Below, one piece after another: positions 23,500 through 30,657 of a stretch of DNA of 33,455 nucleotides (positions within the stretch are counted from its first letter, which is position 1; each line of letters begins with the position of its first letter). The notes below the pieces were generated by a model. That model searched no databases. It saw nothing but the letters and a program-made list of their open reading frames with translations, and had not been told where the DNA came from. Source of the stretch: Bacillota bacterium (GTDB lineage Bacteria > Bacillota > Clostridia > Oscillospirales > Ruminococcaceae); NCBI GenBank assembly GCA_029550985.1, contig JAKPGH010000220.1:1-33455 (forward strand), read 5' to 3'. The position numbers and the translations under genes are program-made.

Positions 23500-23534
23500 A
23501 AAAAGAAAGCCTCCGCAGATTTTCCTGCGAAGGC
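23500..23534 (-). terminator. Leader terminator/attenuator ahead of the late operon
   Basis: Minus-strand stem GCCTTCGCAG / CTGCGGAGGC (23534-23509, one U-G pair, 6-base loop) followed by TTTCTTTTT (23508-23500). It lies between the candidate late promoter and the HNH start codon. Confidence 0.75.
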
Positions 23535-23557
23535 CGCTGTATTTTTTCTTTGTTGCT

Positions 23558-23607
23558 ATTGTAATACTACCAGATTTCCATAGTGTCTTTCTATGTCTTT
23601 TAGTGTC
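23558..23607 (-). promoter_or_regulatory. Candidate late promoter with three 10-bp-phased activator repeats
   Basis: Minus strand: GACACTAAAA, GACATAGAAA, GACACTATGG follow one another with exact 10-bp period (23607-23578), the last overlapping a -35 position; TACAAT at 23563-23558 would be the -10 with a 17-base spacer. The arrangement suggests an activator bound on one DNA face. It follows the DUF1492 gene and its terminator. Confidence 0.6.
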
Positions 23608-23624
23608 CTCTTTCAGAAAAAACG

Positions 23625-23650
23625 AAAAAAGGGAGAGCCGAAGCCCTCCC
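23625..23650 (-). terminator. Intrinsic terminator of the replication operon
   Basis: Minus-strand stem GGGAGGGC-TTCG-GCTCTCCC (23650-23631) with a stable UUCG tetraloop and six T (23630-23625), 11 bases after the DUF1492 stop codon. Confidence 0.9.
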
Positions 23651-23660
23651 AATCGCCTGC

Positions 23661-24080
23661 CTATTTCCCAGCCGGGACAAAGGCCGAGCATTGCTCCAAA
23701 GCCTTCCGGTGGAGCTTGTGGAGATAGCGCAGGTCGTATTCCATCTCCACGGCCACCTTCTCCCACGAGTAGAAGCACAGATACCGCAGCTCCAACAGCG
23801 TCTGGTATTCCGGGTTGTCGATCCGTTTGATAACGCCGACGATTTCCCGCTTCAAATCCACCAGCGTATCTATGTCCTCGTTGATCTCGTTTTCCAGATC
23901 AATGATTTTGATAATGACATTCTCCATGGACTGCACATTCCGGCTTCCGCTGGGCGGGGTGTCGGACAAGGTAGAGGTGGCCTTGGTCGCCAAGGCCCGC
24001 AGGCTCGCCACCTGTTCCAGCTTGCTGTTGATCCGCTGGTCGATGCGGTAAGCCTGACTGAGATATTCTTTCACCGTCAT
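23661..24080 (-). CDS. DUF1492-family phage regulator (likely late-gene control)
   Basis: 139 residues from ATG 24080, with GGAGG upstream; the ATG overlaps the VRR-NUC stop as ATGA. The N-terminus 'VKEYLSQAYRIDQRINSKLEQVASLRALA' and middle 'IDLENEINEDIDTLVDLKREI' are long helices; the C-terminus 'LELRYLCFYSWEKVAVEMEYDLRYLHKLHRKALE' resembles a sigma region 4-type helix-turn-helix. This matches the DUF1492 family, which occupies the place of ArpU/RinA-type late regulators in Firmicutes phages. Being last in the replication operon and adjacent to the late promoter region supports a role as late activator or antiterminator; this is inference. Confidence 0.78.
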   Translation of the reverse strand: MTVKEYLSQAYRIDQRINSKLEQVASLRALATKATSTLSDTPPSGSRNVQSMENVIIKIIDLENEINEDIDTLVDLKREIVGVIKRIDNPEYQTLLELRYLCFYSWEKVAVEMEYDLRYLHKLHRKALEQCSAFVPAGK

Positions 24081-24367
24081 AGGGAACCTCCTTCCGCAGA
24101 AATGGCGGCAGATACATCTTCCACGGAAGTCACCATATAGGCCGCGCCGCCAGCGGCCCTGATTTTCCCAAGGGTCACTTCCTGTAACCGGGTGAGCCGC
24201 CCGCCGGGCTGCTTCACCTCGAAAGCATAAAACCTGCCATCTATGCAGGCGATTATATCCGGGATGCCCGCTGTGCCGTACATTCCGCCGTGGGTTTTCC
24301 ACGCGAAGCAGCGGGGCATCGTTTTCAGGTGCCGCAGGATCGCGGCCACAATTTCTCTTTCCAGCAT
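24077..24367 (-). CDS. VRR-NUC domain nuclease
   Basis: 96 residues from ATG 24367. The domain is complete: 'LEREIVAAILRHLKT', 'AWKTHGGMYGTAGIPDIIACIDGRFYAFEVKQPGGRLTRLQ' (catalytic Asp in GIPDI near 36 and E-x-K in FEVKQ near 49-51), then 'ITAAGGAAYMVTSVEDV'-like end with the typical GG-A--V. These PD-(D/E)XK nucleases of Firmicutes phages are thought to resolve branched DNA or act in packaging/recombination. No strong ribosome site is visible upstream; translation may depend on the structured region before it. Coupled to the DUF1492 gene. Confidence 0.88.
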   Translation of the reverse strand: MLEREIVAAILRHLKTMPRCFAWKTHGGMYGTAGIPDIIACIDGRFYAFEVKQPGGRLTRLQEVTLGKIRAAGGAAYMVTSVEDVSAAISAEGGSL

Positions 24368-24387
24368 ATCTCGGCAAAACCGATGCG

Positions 24388-24507
24388 CCGGAAAAACCGG
24401 AGTTACCGGGTATTTACCACACTCTATATATTTTTCTTAAAAAAAGGCCCTCATAACATACCTCTGGTAGTTACGCGCAAGGAATGAGGAAACCCCGGTT
24501 TTTCCGG
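24388..24507. other. Candidate replication origin: inverted 13-bp repeats around an AT-rich core
   Basis: The 160-base non-coding gap between the primase stop and the VRR-NUC start holds CCGGAAAAACCGG (24388-24400) and its exact reverse complement CCGGTTTTTCCGG (24495-24507), each followed outward or inward by a variant ACCGGGTA or TCCCGGTA. Between them lies the most AT-rich run in the window (24417-24445). This resembles iterons around a melting region, just downstream of the primase-helicase gene. Function is inferred. Confidence 0.4.
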
Positions 24508-24527
24508 TTTTCCCGGTACAAAAACGG

Positions 24528-27041
24528 TCAATCTGCCTCCACACCTCCTTCGCAGTAGGTGATCCCACGCCATATCCGGCGCTTGGAGAGCTTATCCCGC
24601 CCTCTGGTGATCTCCGGGAAACCGGTTTCCAACTCTTTGTTGAAATTGGTCTGCGATACCGGCTTCATGCCTGCATTGCCGCAATACTCCTTGTAGCGGA
24701 GGAACAGGTCGTCCCGCACCGTCACGCCTTCCTCCTCGGCCACACAGTACAATTTAGCGAAAGACAAAACGCTATTTGATTCAATCCGGTATTTTTCCAG
24801 CTCGGCCCGCGTCCGCTCGGTTTCGCTGAACACATAGCCGGAGGCGATCAGGCGTTTCAGGCCGGTAAGCGCCCACATGAGGATACCGTCCCGCTCGGCG
24901 GCCAGCTTTTCCGCCAGATTGGGGTCGCGCTTGGCCTTGGGAACGGATTTCTCAAACCGTATAATGAGGAGCCTGCGGTAAAAGCCCTCGGAGCGATCCC
25001 CATAGTTGCGGGGAATCTCATTGCAGGAAAACAGGAACCGAGCATAAGGCCGGAAGGAAAACGGGTCTTTGTTTTTGCGCTCGGCGGTGATGAAGTCCTC
25101 GCCGGTGAGCGCCTTGAACATACCGTTGTCGTCAATGCTCTTGGAGGGCAGGTCGGCAAAGATATTTGCCAGCTTGCCGAACAGCTCGGCCCGGTTGAAG
25201 CGGTCGCCAAGGTTCTGCCACGGGATGTTGGACACATTCTCGCTGCCCAGCAAAATTTCCTGCACCACATTGAGCAGGGTACTTTTGCCTGCGTTGGGCG
25301 CGCCCACAAAGACAAAGGATTTCTGCGCCTTGTTCACCGGCAGGAGCAGGTAGCCCATGATCTCCTGAATGAGATGGATTTCCTCCTCGGCCAGCATACT
25401 TTCCAGATAGTGCAAAAACAGCGGGCAGCCTGCATCCGGCGCATAGGCTGCTTTGAGCTGCACCGTGGAGAAGTATTCCGGGGTGTGGGCCTTGAAGCTG
25501 TCGTCGAGGGTATTGTACAGCCCGTTTTGCAGGTTGAGGATGAAGGGGTTGCTGTTGATCTCCTGAACCGGCTTCATTATGAGCATTTTCCACTGGCCCA
25601 CGGTATCATTGATGGCCTGCATGGACGCACTCTTGGGGAGCATCAGCTCCCGCACCTTGGCCGCTGCCACCATGTCCTCGCTTTCCCGGTACACGCCTCC
25701 CTGATAGAAGAAAAAGCTGCTGGCCGTATAGAAGGCGTGCATATTCTCGGCCAGATGGTTCGCCAGCAGGCCGGAAAGGAACCGCAGGCCGCCGCGCTCA
25801 GTCACTTCGTACCACTCCGGCAGGCCGTTTTCCTCCGCAGCCTGCCGGGTTTCCTTCTTGGCGGCATACGCCTTGTGCAGCTCCTTTTGGTAGGCGGACA
25901 GCGCCTTGGTATCCGCCGCTTTCAGGCGGAAATGCTCCCGCAGCTCATACTCCACAAAGGCCCCGGCATCCAGCGGCTCGATATTATACAAGGACTCCCG
26001 GACAAACTCCTTGGCCGCCCGCATATTTTCCACCGGGGATTTCTGCGCCGCCACCAAGGCGAGGGCCTCCCGCAATTCGTCCAGCGACAGCGGCAGGTAG
26101 CACAGGGCTGCCGGGGATTTGCAGGAGCAGGAGCCGTTTTCCAGCTTCGGGCAGACAAAGCCCTTTTCCGCAATGGCCTTGCAGGTGATGGGCTTGGTGC
26201 CGCTTTGCAGGAAATGTTGGATTTTCTCCTGCGTTTCTGCTGCCCTGTACCCCGGATAAAGGGCGGACAGTTCATGGATGGCCCGCTCGCCGCCCTCAAA
26301 AACCGCCAGATTGGTAATCATGGCGTACCAGTCATGTTCCGGGAGGATGGCCCCATTGTCCCGGCAATGCCGGATGAAGTCACAGCGTTTCAAGACCAGA
26401 GAAAGGCCCTGCTGCGTCCCTTTGGCCGCTGGCCCGGCAGGCGCGGCGGGTTCCTCGGAAATCTGCGGCAGGTATTGTTCCAGCTCGGCCTGCGTATAGC
26501 GAAGCTCCGGGTGAAAATGGATACACTCCACCATGACCGGCTCCTCCTTGCAATGGTAGAAGCCCGGCAGACGAAGCACCCGGCTTTCATTGACGCAGGA
26601 TCTGTCCCCATGAAACTGAGCCACAAGGCGCTTTTGTACCCGGCGGAAGGCTGCCACGTCCCCCTCCTTGATAAGCCAGTAAGTATGCAGGGATTTCCGG
26701 GTTTTCACAATGAGCGAGGGTTCCAGCGGAAACGCTTCAATCTGTTTAAGCTGCTCGTCCAGCGGCAGCTCGTCGCACTCCATAAACTGCGCGTTGATCC
26801 GGGTGATCTCGCTGTCCTCATGGCCGCCGAAGTTCACCACAAAATAGATGCCCCGGTTTTTCTCGTTGTGTTTTTTGAGGGTATCCATCAGGCCCGGAAG
26901 GCCGGAAAGGGAGGTTTCCAGCTTGGCCCCTTTGAAGGTGCCGGTTTTTCTATCGTCAAATATCCGCAGGCAGATGCGCTCGCCCGCCCCGAAGAAAGGG
27001 CGGAGAAATTCTTCCAGCGGGATATTCAGTGCTTTCCTCAT
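24528..27041 (-). CDS. Replicative primase-helicase (RepB-type primase plus D5-type SF3 helicase)
   Basis: 837 residues; ATG 27041 overlaps the upstream stop (ATGA). Residues ~1-190 form a RepB/AEP-like primase: 'GIYFVVNFGGHEDSEITRINAQFMECDELP' near 64-95 (acidic FMECDE) and 'PSLIVKTRKSLHTYWLI' near 108-124, with 'NESRVLRLPGFYHCKE' near 155-170. A Cys-rich segment 'GFVCPKLENGSCSC' lies near 295-310. Residues ~440-780 are a D5/SF3 helicase: Walker A 'FVGAPNAGKSTLLN' near 578, Walker B-like 'LANIFADLP', 'FLFSCNEIPRNYGDRSEGFYRRLLIIRF' with sensor and arginine finger. It primes and unwinds phage DNA with the family A polymerase. Length and domains are normal. Confidence 0.93.
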   Translation of the reverse strand: MRKALNIPLEEFLRPFFGAGERICLRIFDDRKTGTFKGAKLETSLSGLPGLMDTLKKHNEKNRGIYFVVNFGGHEDSEITRINAQFMECDELPLDEQLKQIEAFPLEPSLIVKTRKSLHTYWLIKEGDVAAFRRVQKRLVAQFHGDRSCVNESRVLRLPGFYHCKEEPVMVECIHFHPELRYTQAELEQYLPQISEEPAAPAGPAAKGTQQGLSLVLKRCDFIRHCRDNGAILPEHDWYAMITNLAVFEGGERAIHELSALYPGYRAAETQEKIQHFLQSGTKPITCKAIAEKGFVCPKLENGSCSCKSPAALCYLPLSLDELREALALVAAQKSPVENMRAAKEFVRESLYNIEPLDAGAFVEYELREHFRLKAADTKALSAYQKELHKAYAAKKETRQAAEENGLPEWYEVTERGGLRFLSGLLANHLAENMHAFYTASSFFFYQGGVYRESEDMVAAAKVRELMLPKSASMQAINDTVGQWKMLIMKPVQEINSNPFILNLQNGLYNTLDDSFKAHTPEYFSTVQLKAAYAPDAGCPLFLHYLESMLAEEEIHLIQEIMGYLLLPVNKAQKSFVFVGAPNAGKSTLLNVVQEILLGSENVSNIPWQNLGDRFNRAELFGKLANIFADLPSKSIDDNGMFKALTGEDFITAERKNKDPFSFRPYARFLFSCNEIPRNYGDRSEGFYRRLLIIRFEKSVPKAKRDPNLAEKLAAERDGILMWALTGLKRLIASGYVFSETERTRAELEKYRIESNSVLSFAKLYCVAEEEGVTVRDDLFLRYKEYCGNAGMKPVSQTNFNKELETGFPEITRGRDKLSKRRIWRGITYCEGGVEAD

Positions 27042-27463
27042 TTCCGTACCACCTCCACACAGCCCTCGGTAAAGTACCGGACAGGCAGACCGCGCTCATG
27101 GGCCTTTTCAATCTCCACCGCCATGCCCTTTGTGATATTGCCGCCGAACACCCACACCTCCTTGCACTTGCTCTGTAAGACCAGACCAAAGAAGATGCCA
27201 AGGCGGCGCTGCTCCGGGTCGCTTTCCTCCATGAATTGAGGAAACAGCAGGTGCGGCGCTATGGGGATACAGTTCTCCGACACCGCAAACCGGCAGAAAT
27301 CCCGCGCCCGTCTGGTATTGCGCTCGATATTCCCGGCAAAGGGTGAGCAGATAAAGACCAGCGGCTTATAGGCGGTACGCTTGGCCTCCCGTTCAATATT
27401 CATCAGGGCCTCATAGGCGGTGGGATCGAGATACCGTTCTGCATTATATAAATTCACACTCAT
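27038..27463 (-). CDS. DUF7768/DUF4406-like protein (nucleoside deoxyribosyltransferase-like fold)
   Basis: 141 residues, coupled at both ends (ATGA overlaps). The core 'KPLVFICSPFAGNIERNTRRARDFCRFAVSENCIPIAPHLLFPQFM' (key: ICSPF-G-I--N-RRARDFCRFA, PIAPHL-FPQF) and 'EVWVFGGNITKGMAVEIEKAHERGLPV' match the family, which is related to the nucleoside 2-deoxyribosyltransferase/SLOG-like superfamily. Reaction unknown; it sits between polymerase and primase, so a role in nucleotide metabolism or sensing is plausible inference. Confidence 0.8.
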   Translation of the reverse strand: MSVNLYNAERYLDPTAYEALMNIEREAKRTAYKPLVFICSPFAGNIERNTRRARDFCRFAVSENCIPIAPHLLFPQFMEESDPEQRRLGIFFGLVLQSKCKEVWVFGGNITKGMAVEIEKAHERGLPVRYFTEGCVEVVRK

Positions 27464-29391
27464 CGAGCCACCTCCATTTCTGCCAGTTCCCCGAAGCTCG
27501 GCCCAAAGGCGGCCTCGGCCACAATAGGCACGTCAAATTCCGGGAAGGGCTGGGCCTCCATACAGGAACGGATCAGAGCCGCCGCTTCCTCCACCTTGTC
27601 GGCGGGCAGCTCAAACACCAGCTCATCGTGGATTTGCAGCAAAGGCCGCAGCCACGGATAGTCCGGCAATTCCACGATCAGGCGGCCAAGGGCCAGCTTC
27701 AAAATATCGGCGGCGGTTCCCTGTATAGGAGTATTCATGGCGCACCGTTCGGCAAAGCTCTTTTTGCCCCAATCATCGGAAACGATGCCCGGCAGATACC
27801 TGCGGCGGCCCAGCCATGTTTCACTGTACCGGCGCACCTTGGCCTGCCGCTTTACCACCTCCTGCCACAAGGAGAGCTGAGGATAACCGGCTTTGAGGTT
27901 GGCGATGATTTTCTCACATTCCGCCAGCGGGGTATCGAGGCCGGCTTTGAATTTTAATGTCCGTTGCAGGCCCTTGGGAAACAGGCCGAAGAATACGCCA
28001 AAATTGCAGTTCTTGGCAATCGTCCGGCGCTCCTTGTAATGCTCCGCGTTTTTATCCGCCGCCTGCTCGAAGGGGATGTGATAAATAACCGAGGTGGTCT
28101 GCGCATGGATGTCGCCGCCGTTCCGGTAGGTTTGGAGCATCTTTTCATCCCGGCAGTAAAAGGCCCCAACACGCAGCTCAATCTGCGAAAAGTCCAGCGA
28201 AAGCAGGACGCAGCCCTCCGGGGCCACGATCATGGAGCGCACCCCGATGGGGTCGTTGTCCTTGCGCGGGCAGTTCTGCATATTCGGGTTCCGGGCGGCA
28301 AAGCGGCCTGTTTCCGTCCCCAGCGGCATGAGGTCGGGATGTATCCGTCCGGTGGCGCTGTTGATATGCCGCAGATAACCGTCCAGATAGGTGCCTTTGA
28401 TTTTTCCCCAGCGCCGGTATTCCTGCACCAGCTCAAAGATCCGGGTCAGCTCCGGGCGGTTCTCCCGGCACCATGCGGCCAGCAGGATCATGGTTTCATC
28501 GTCGGCGGCCTCCTGATACTTGGCCGTGGTTTTCACCACCGGCAGCCCAAGGTCTTTATAAAGATAACTTTTGAACGCAGATGTGGAGGCATTGGCCCCG
28601 ATCTCCACGTCGCCGATCAGGAAGGCGATTTCCTCCCGGATGGTGGAAATCCGTTCCTCGGCCTCCGCCTGCTTGGCTTCCATGGCGGCCCGATCCATGA
28701 GCAGGCCGTTATACCGCATCAGGCCGCAGTACACGGCGGTCGGGGACTCGATCTGCTCCACAATGCGGCGGTGCCGGGGCAGGTATTGATCGAACCAGCC
28801 GTTGAAAAGGTAATATAGCCGCAGGGCAAAGTCGCTGTCGGCGCAGGCATATCGGACGGTTTCCTTGTCCTGCGGGTCAAGCTCATCGAAGAAGCGCCCG
28901 GCGGTTACGGTTTCAAAATCCGGCAGCTCCACATGGAAAAGCTGCGGCACAAGGGTTTTAAGGCCGCTGTCCGACAGGCCACGGAAAGCGGTGTTGTTTT
29001 TCAGGGTAAGCTGGGCCGCCGCGATGGTATCATAGCAGGGCGGCTGCACGATCACCCCCAAGGCATACAGGAACATGGACTCGAAGGCCAGATTGTGGGC
29101 CACCTTTATCACGGTGGCGTTCTCAAATACGGCCTGCCGCAGATAGTCCATGACCGCCTCCGGCTTTTGGATATTCCGCCCGGCCCGGTGCCGCAGCGGG
29201 ATATAGATGCCGCTGTCCTCGGATACGGAAAGGCTCACTCCGGTAATGGCGGCCTTGTGGGCATCCAGCGCGGCCCGCTCCTCCGAGCGGTATTCCTCGG
29301 TGGGCGAGGTTTCAAAGTCGAAGCCGACCACGGCGGCCCCGGCCAGATAGTCTTTTATCTTTTTCAGTGACAAAGCACAGGTATAGCTCAT
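27460..29391 (-). CDS. DNA polymerase, family A, with 3'-5' exonuclease domain
   Basis: 643 residues; ATG 29391 follows GGAGG. The exonuclease domain opens with 'VVGFDFETSP' (Asp25, Glu27), and continues with 'KVAHNLAFESMFL' near 95-107 and 'YACADSDFALRLYYLF' near 180-195. The polymerase domain contains 'TGRFAARNPNMQNCPRKD', motif A 'SLDFSQIELRVGAF' near 400, motif B 'RRTIAKNCNFGVFFG' near 460-475 and motif C 'LQIHDELVFELP' (HDE at 588-590). It is the replicative polymerase of the phage. Motifs are intact. Stop overlaps the next start. Confidence 0.96.
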   Translation of the reverse strand: MSYTCALSLKKIKDYLAGAAVVGFDFETSPTEEYRSEERAALDAHKAAITGVSLSVSEDSGIYIPLRHRAGRNIQKPEAVMDYLRQAVFENATVIKVAHNLAFESMFLYALGVIVQPPCYDTIAAAQLTLKNNTAFRGLSDSGLKTLVPQLFHVELPDFETVTAGRFFDELDPQDKETVRYACADSDFALRLYYLFNGWFDQYLPRHRRIVEQIESPTAVYCGLMRYNGLLMDRAAMEAKQAEAEERISTIREEIAFLIGDVEIGANASTSAFKSYLYKDLGLPVVKTTAKYQEAADDETMILLAAWCRENRPELTRIFELVQEYRRWGKIKGTYLDGYLRHINSATGRIHPDLMPLGTETGRFAARNPNMQNCPRKDNDPIGVRSMIVAPEGCVLLSLDFSQIELRVGAFYCRDEKMLQTYRNGGDIHAQTTSVIYHIPFEQAADKNAEHYKERRTIAKNCNFGVFFGLFPKGLQRTLKFKAGLDTPLAECEKIIANLKAGYPQLSLWQEVVKRQAKVRRYSETWLGRRRYLPGIVSDDWGKKSFAERCAMNTPIQGTAADILKLALGRLIVELPDYPWLRPLLQIHDELVFELPADKVEEAAALIRSCMEAQPFPEFDVPIVAEAAFGPSFGELAEMEVAR

Positions 29392-29456
29392 TTTTCCTCC
29401 ATTCTGCCCGGAAAGCGGAGGAGGCCCGAAGGCCCCGCTCCGCTGGGCGAAAGTGC

Positions 29457-30206
29457 TTATTGCAGGGGTTCCACGATCTCGCCGGTTTCCGGGTCAACCA
29501 GCGGGCCAGCCTCGGCAGGCTCCTCGGTATCAAAGCCCACGCGGCGGCTGTACTGCTTCACCTGCTCGGACAGGCGGTTAATGAGGATTTGCTCCTCGCT
29601 GGTGAGCGGGCGGTCAATGGTAAACTGTGCCTGCGAGTATGCAATGCCGCTGGTGTTGGTGGCCTTTTTCAGAGAAAAGCGAGTCACGACCATATTGCTC
29701 TTTTTGCCCTTACTGAGCAGGCGCTTGATGTAGCGGGAAAATTCCCGCATCGAGCCGGTGGGCAGGGAGAGGATCAGCGGGAACAGCTCGCCCTCCCGCA
29801 GCAGGAATACCCTGCGCCGGGTTTTGCAGGCTTTGCTGTTGTTCTCCCCGGAGCCAAACTGATTGAGGGGGCATTGTGCGCAGACACCCCCGGGTGTGCC
29901 TTCTCCGGTCACGCCATCGAAGGAGCCGCAATCGGGCGGGTTGCTGCCTCCGGTATATTTCTCCTTGTAATACTGCAAGACCGGATGATGGTGCAGGATC
30001 ACAGCGGAAAATTCCTTCACCATTTCCGGCTCGTCCGCCTCGTCGCCGGGCAGCTCGAACATGGTGGCACCGCCAGACGGGATCTTCACCCGGTCAAAGC
30101 CGCCCTCCAAGCCTTCCAGTTCCTCGGCCATACTCTCGTTCATATTGAAGTCGGCAAGGGCCAGAAAGCCGCTGCCAGTAGTCATAAGTTCGTTCTTATC
30201 GCTCAT
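29457..30206 (-). CDS. Conserved phage replication-associated protein with Cys cluster
   Basis: 249 residues; ATG 30206 follows AGGAGG. The pattern 'FDRVKIPSGGATMFELPGDE' near 35-55, 'SAVILHHHPVLQYYKEKYTGGSNPPDCGSFDG' near 68-98, 'GGVCAQCPLNQFGSG' near 106-120 with a CxxC and a further Cys in 'SKACKTRRRVFLLREGELFPLILSLPTGS' is a recurring phage family located beside family A polymerases. Four Cys (C92, C109, C112, about C125) could bind zinc. A single-strand DNA-binding role has been suggested to me only by context. I do not assign an activity. Confidence 0.72.
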   Translation of the reverse strand: MSDKNELMTTGSGFLALADFNMNESMAEELEGLEGGFDRVKIPSGGATMFELPGDEADEPEMVKEFSAVILHHHPVLQYYKEKYTGGSNPPDCGSFDGVTGEGTPGGVCAQCPLNQFGSGENNSKACKTRRRVFLLREGELFPLILSLPTGSMREFSRYIKRLLSKGKKSNMVVTRFSLKKATNTSGIAYSQAQFTIDRPLTSEEQILINRLSEQVKQYSRRVGFDTEEPAEAGPLVDPETGEIVEPLQ

Positions 30207-30227
30207 GGATAAATCCTCCTGATATTT

Positions 30228-30644
30228 TTACTTTGCGGCCTTGCGCACGCCCACGGTAGTTTTCTCAAACACATTGACAAGGCCATCCAGCCAATCCGGC
30301 AGCATATCGCCGTTTTCTGCCACCTGCTCCTTGACGAAGGCGGAGAGGCTGTTGGCGTTGACGGTTTCATACACAAGGTCGCCGAAGCCCCCGGCGCGGA
30401 GGGCAGAGAATAATTCCTCTTTCCGGCCTGCCACGGCGGAAGCGTGGGTTTTGGTCGTCAGGCAGAACATGGTTCCGGAGCGGGTAAAATTCTGCGTTTC
30501 ACTCTCGGCCATCAGCTCGGAGAGGCGGTAGTCCACCTCGTCCATTTCCGCCTTGATTTCTTTCAAGTGCTGCTCGACCTCGGCTTTCTCGTCACGAAGC
30601 GCCCGAAGCCGGTCAGCCAGTTCAAACATTTTTTCTGTATCCAT
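30228..30644 (-). CDS. 138-residue coiled-coil phage protein of unknown function
   Basis: ATG 30644 has GGAGG 4-5 bases upstream and starts 14 bases after the helicase stop. A longer upstream frame overlaps the helicase and is rejected. Residues 5-55 form a coiled coil ('LADRLRALRDEKAEVEQHLKEIKAEMDEV'-type heptads; key residues L, E, K), the middle holds 'FTRSGTMFCLTTKTHASAVAGRKEELFSAL', and the C-terminus 'DWLDGLVNVFEKTTVGVRKAAK' is basic. Such proteins occur beside helicase and polymerase genes in Clostridia phages. No catalytic motif seen. Confidence 0.72.
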   Translation of the reverse strand: MDTEKMFELADRLRALRDEKAEVEQHLKEIKAEMDEVDYRLSELMAESETQNFTRSGTMFCLTTKTHASAVAGRKEELFSALRAGGFGDLVYETVNANSLSAFVKEQVAENGDMLPDWLDGLVNVFEKTTVGVRKAAK

Positions 30645-30657
30645 CGTTCCTCCAAAT

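Noticed and set aside
25374..27239. 621-codon open frame on the plus strand
   Set aside because: It is antisense to the primase-helicase, with no ribosome site and a composition (many His, Gln, Leu, Arg) typical of the reverse complement of GC-rich coding DNA.
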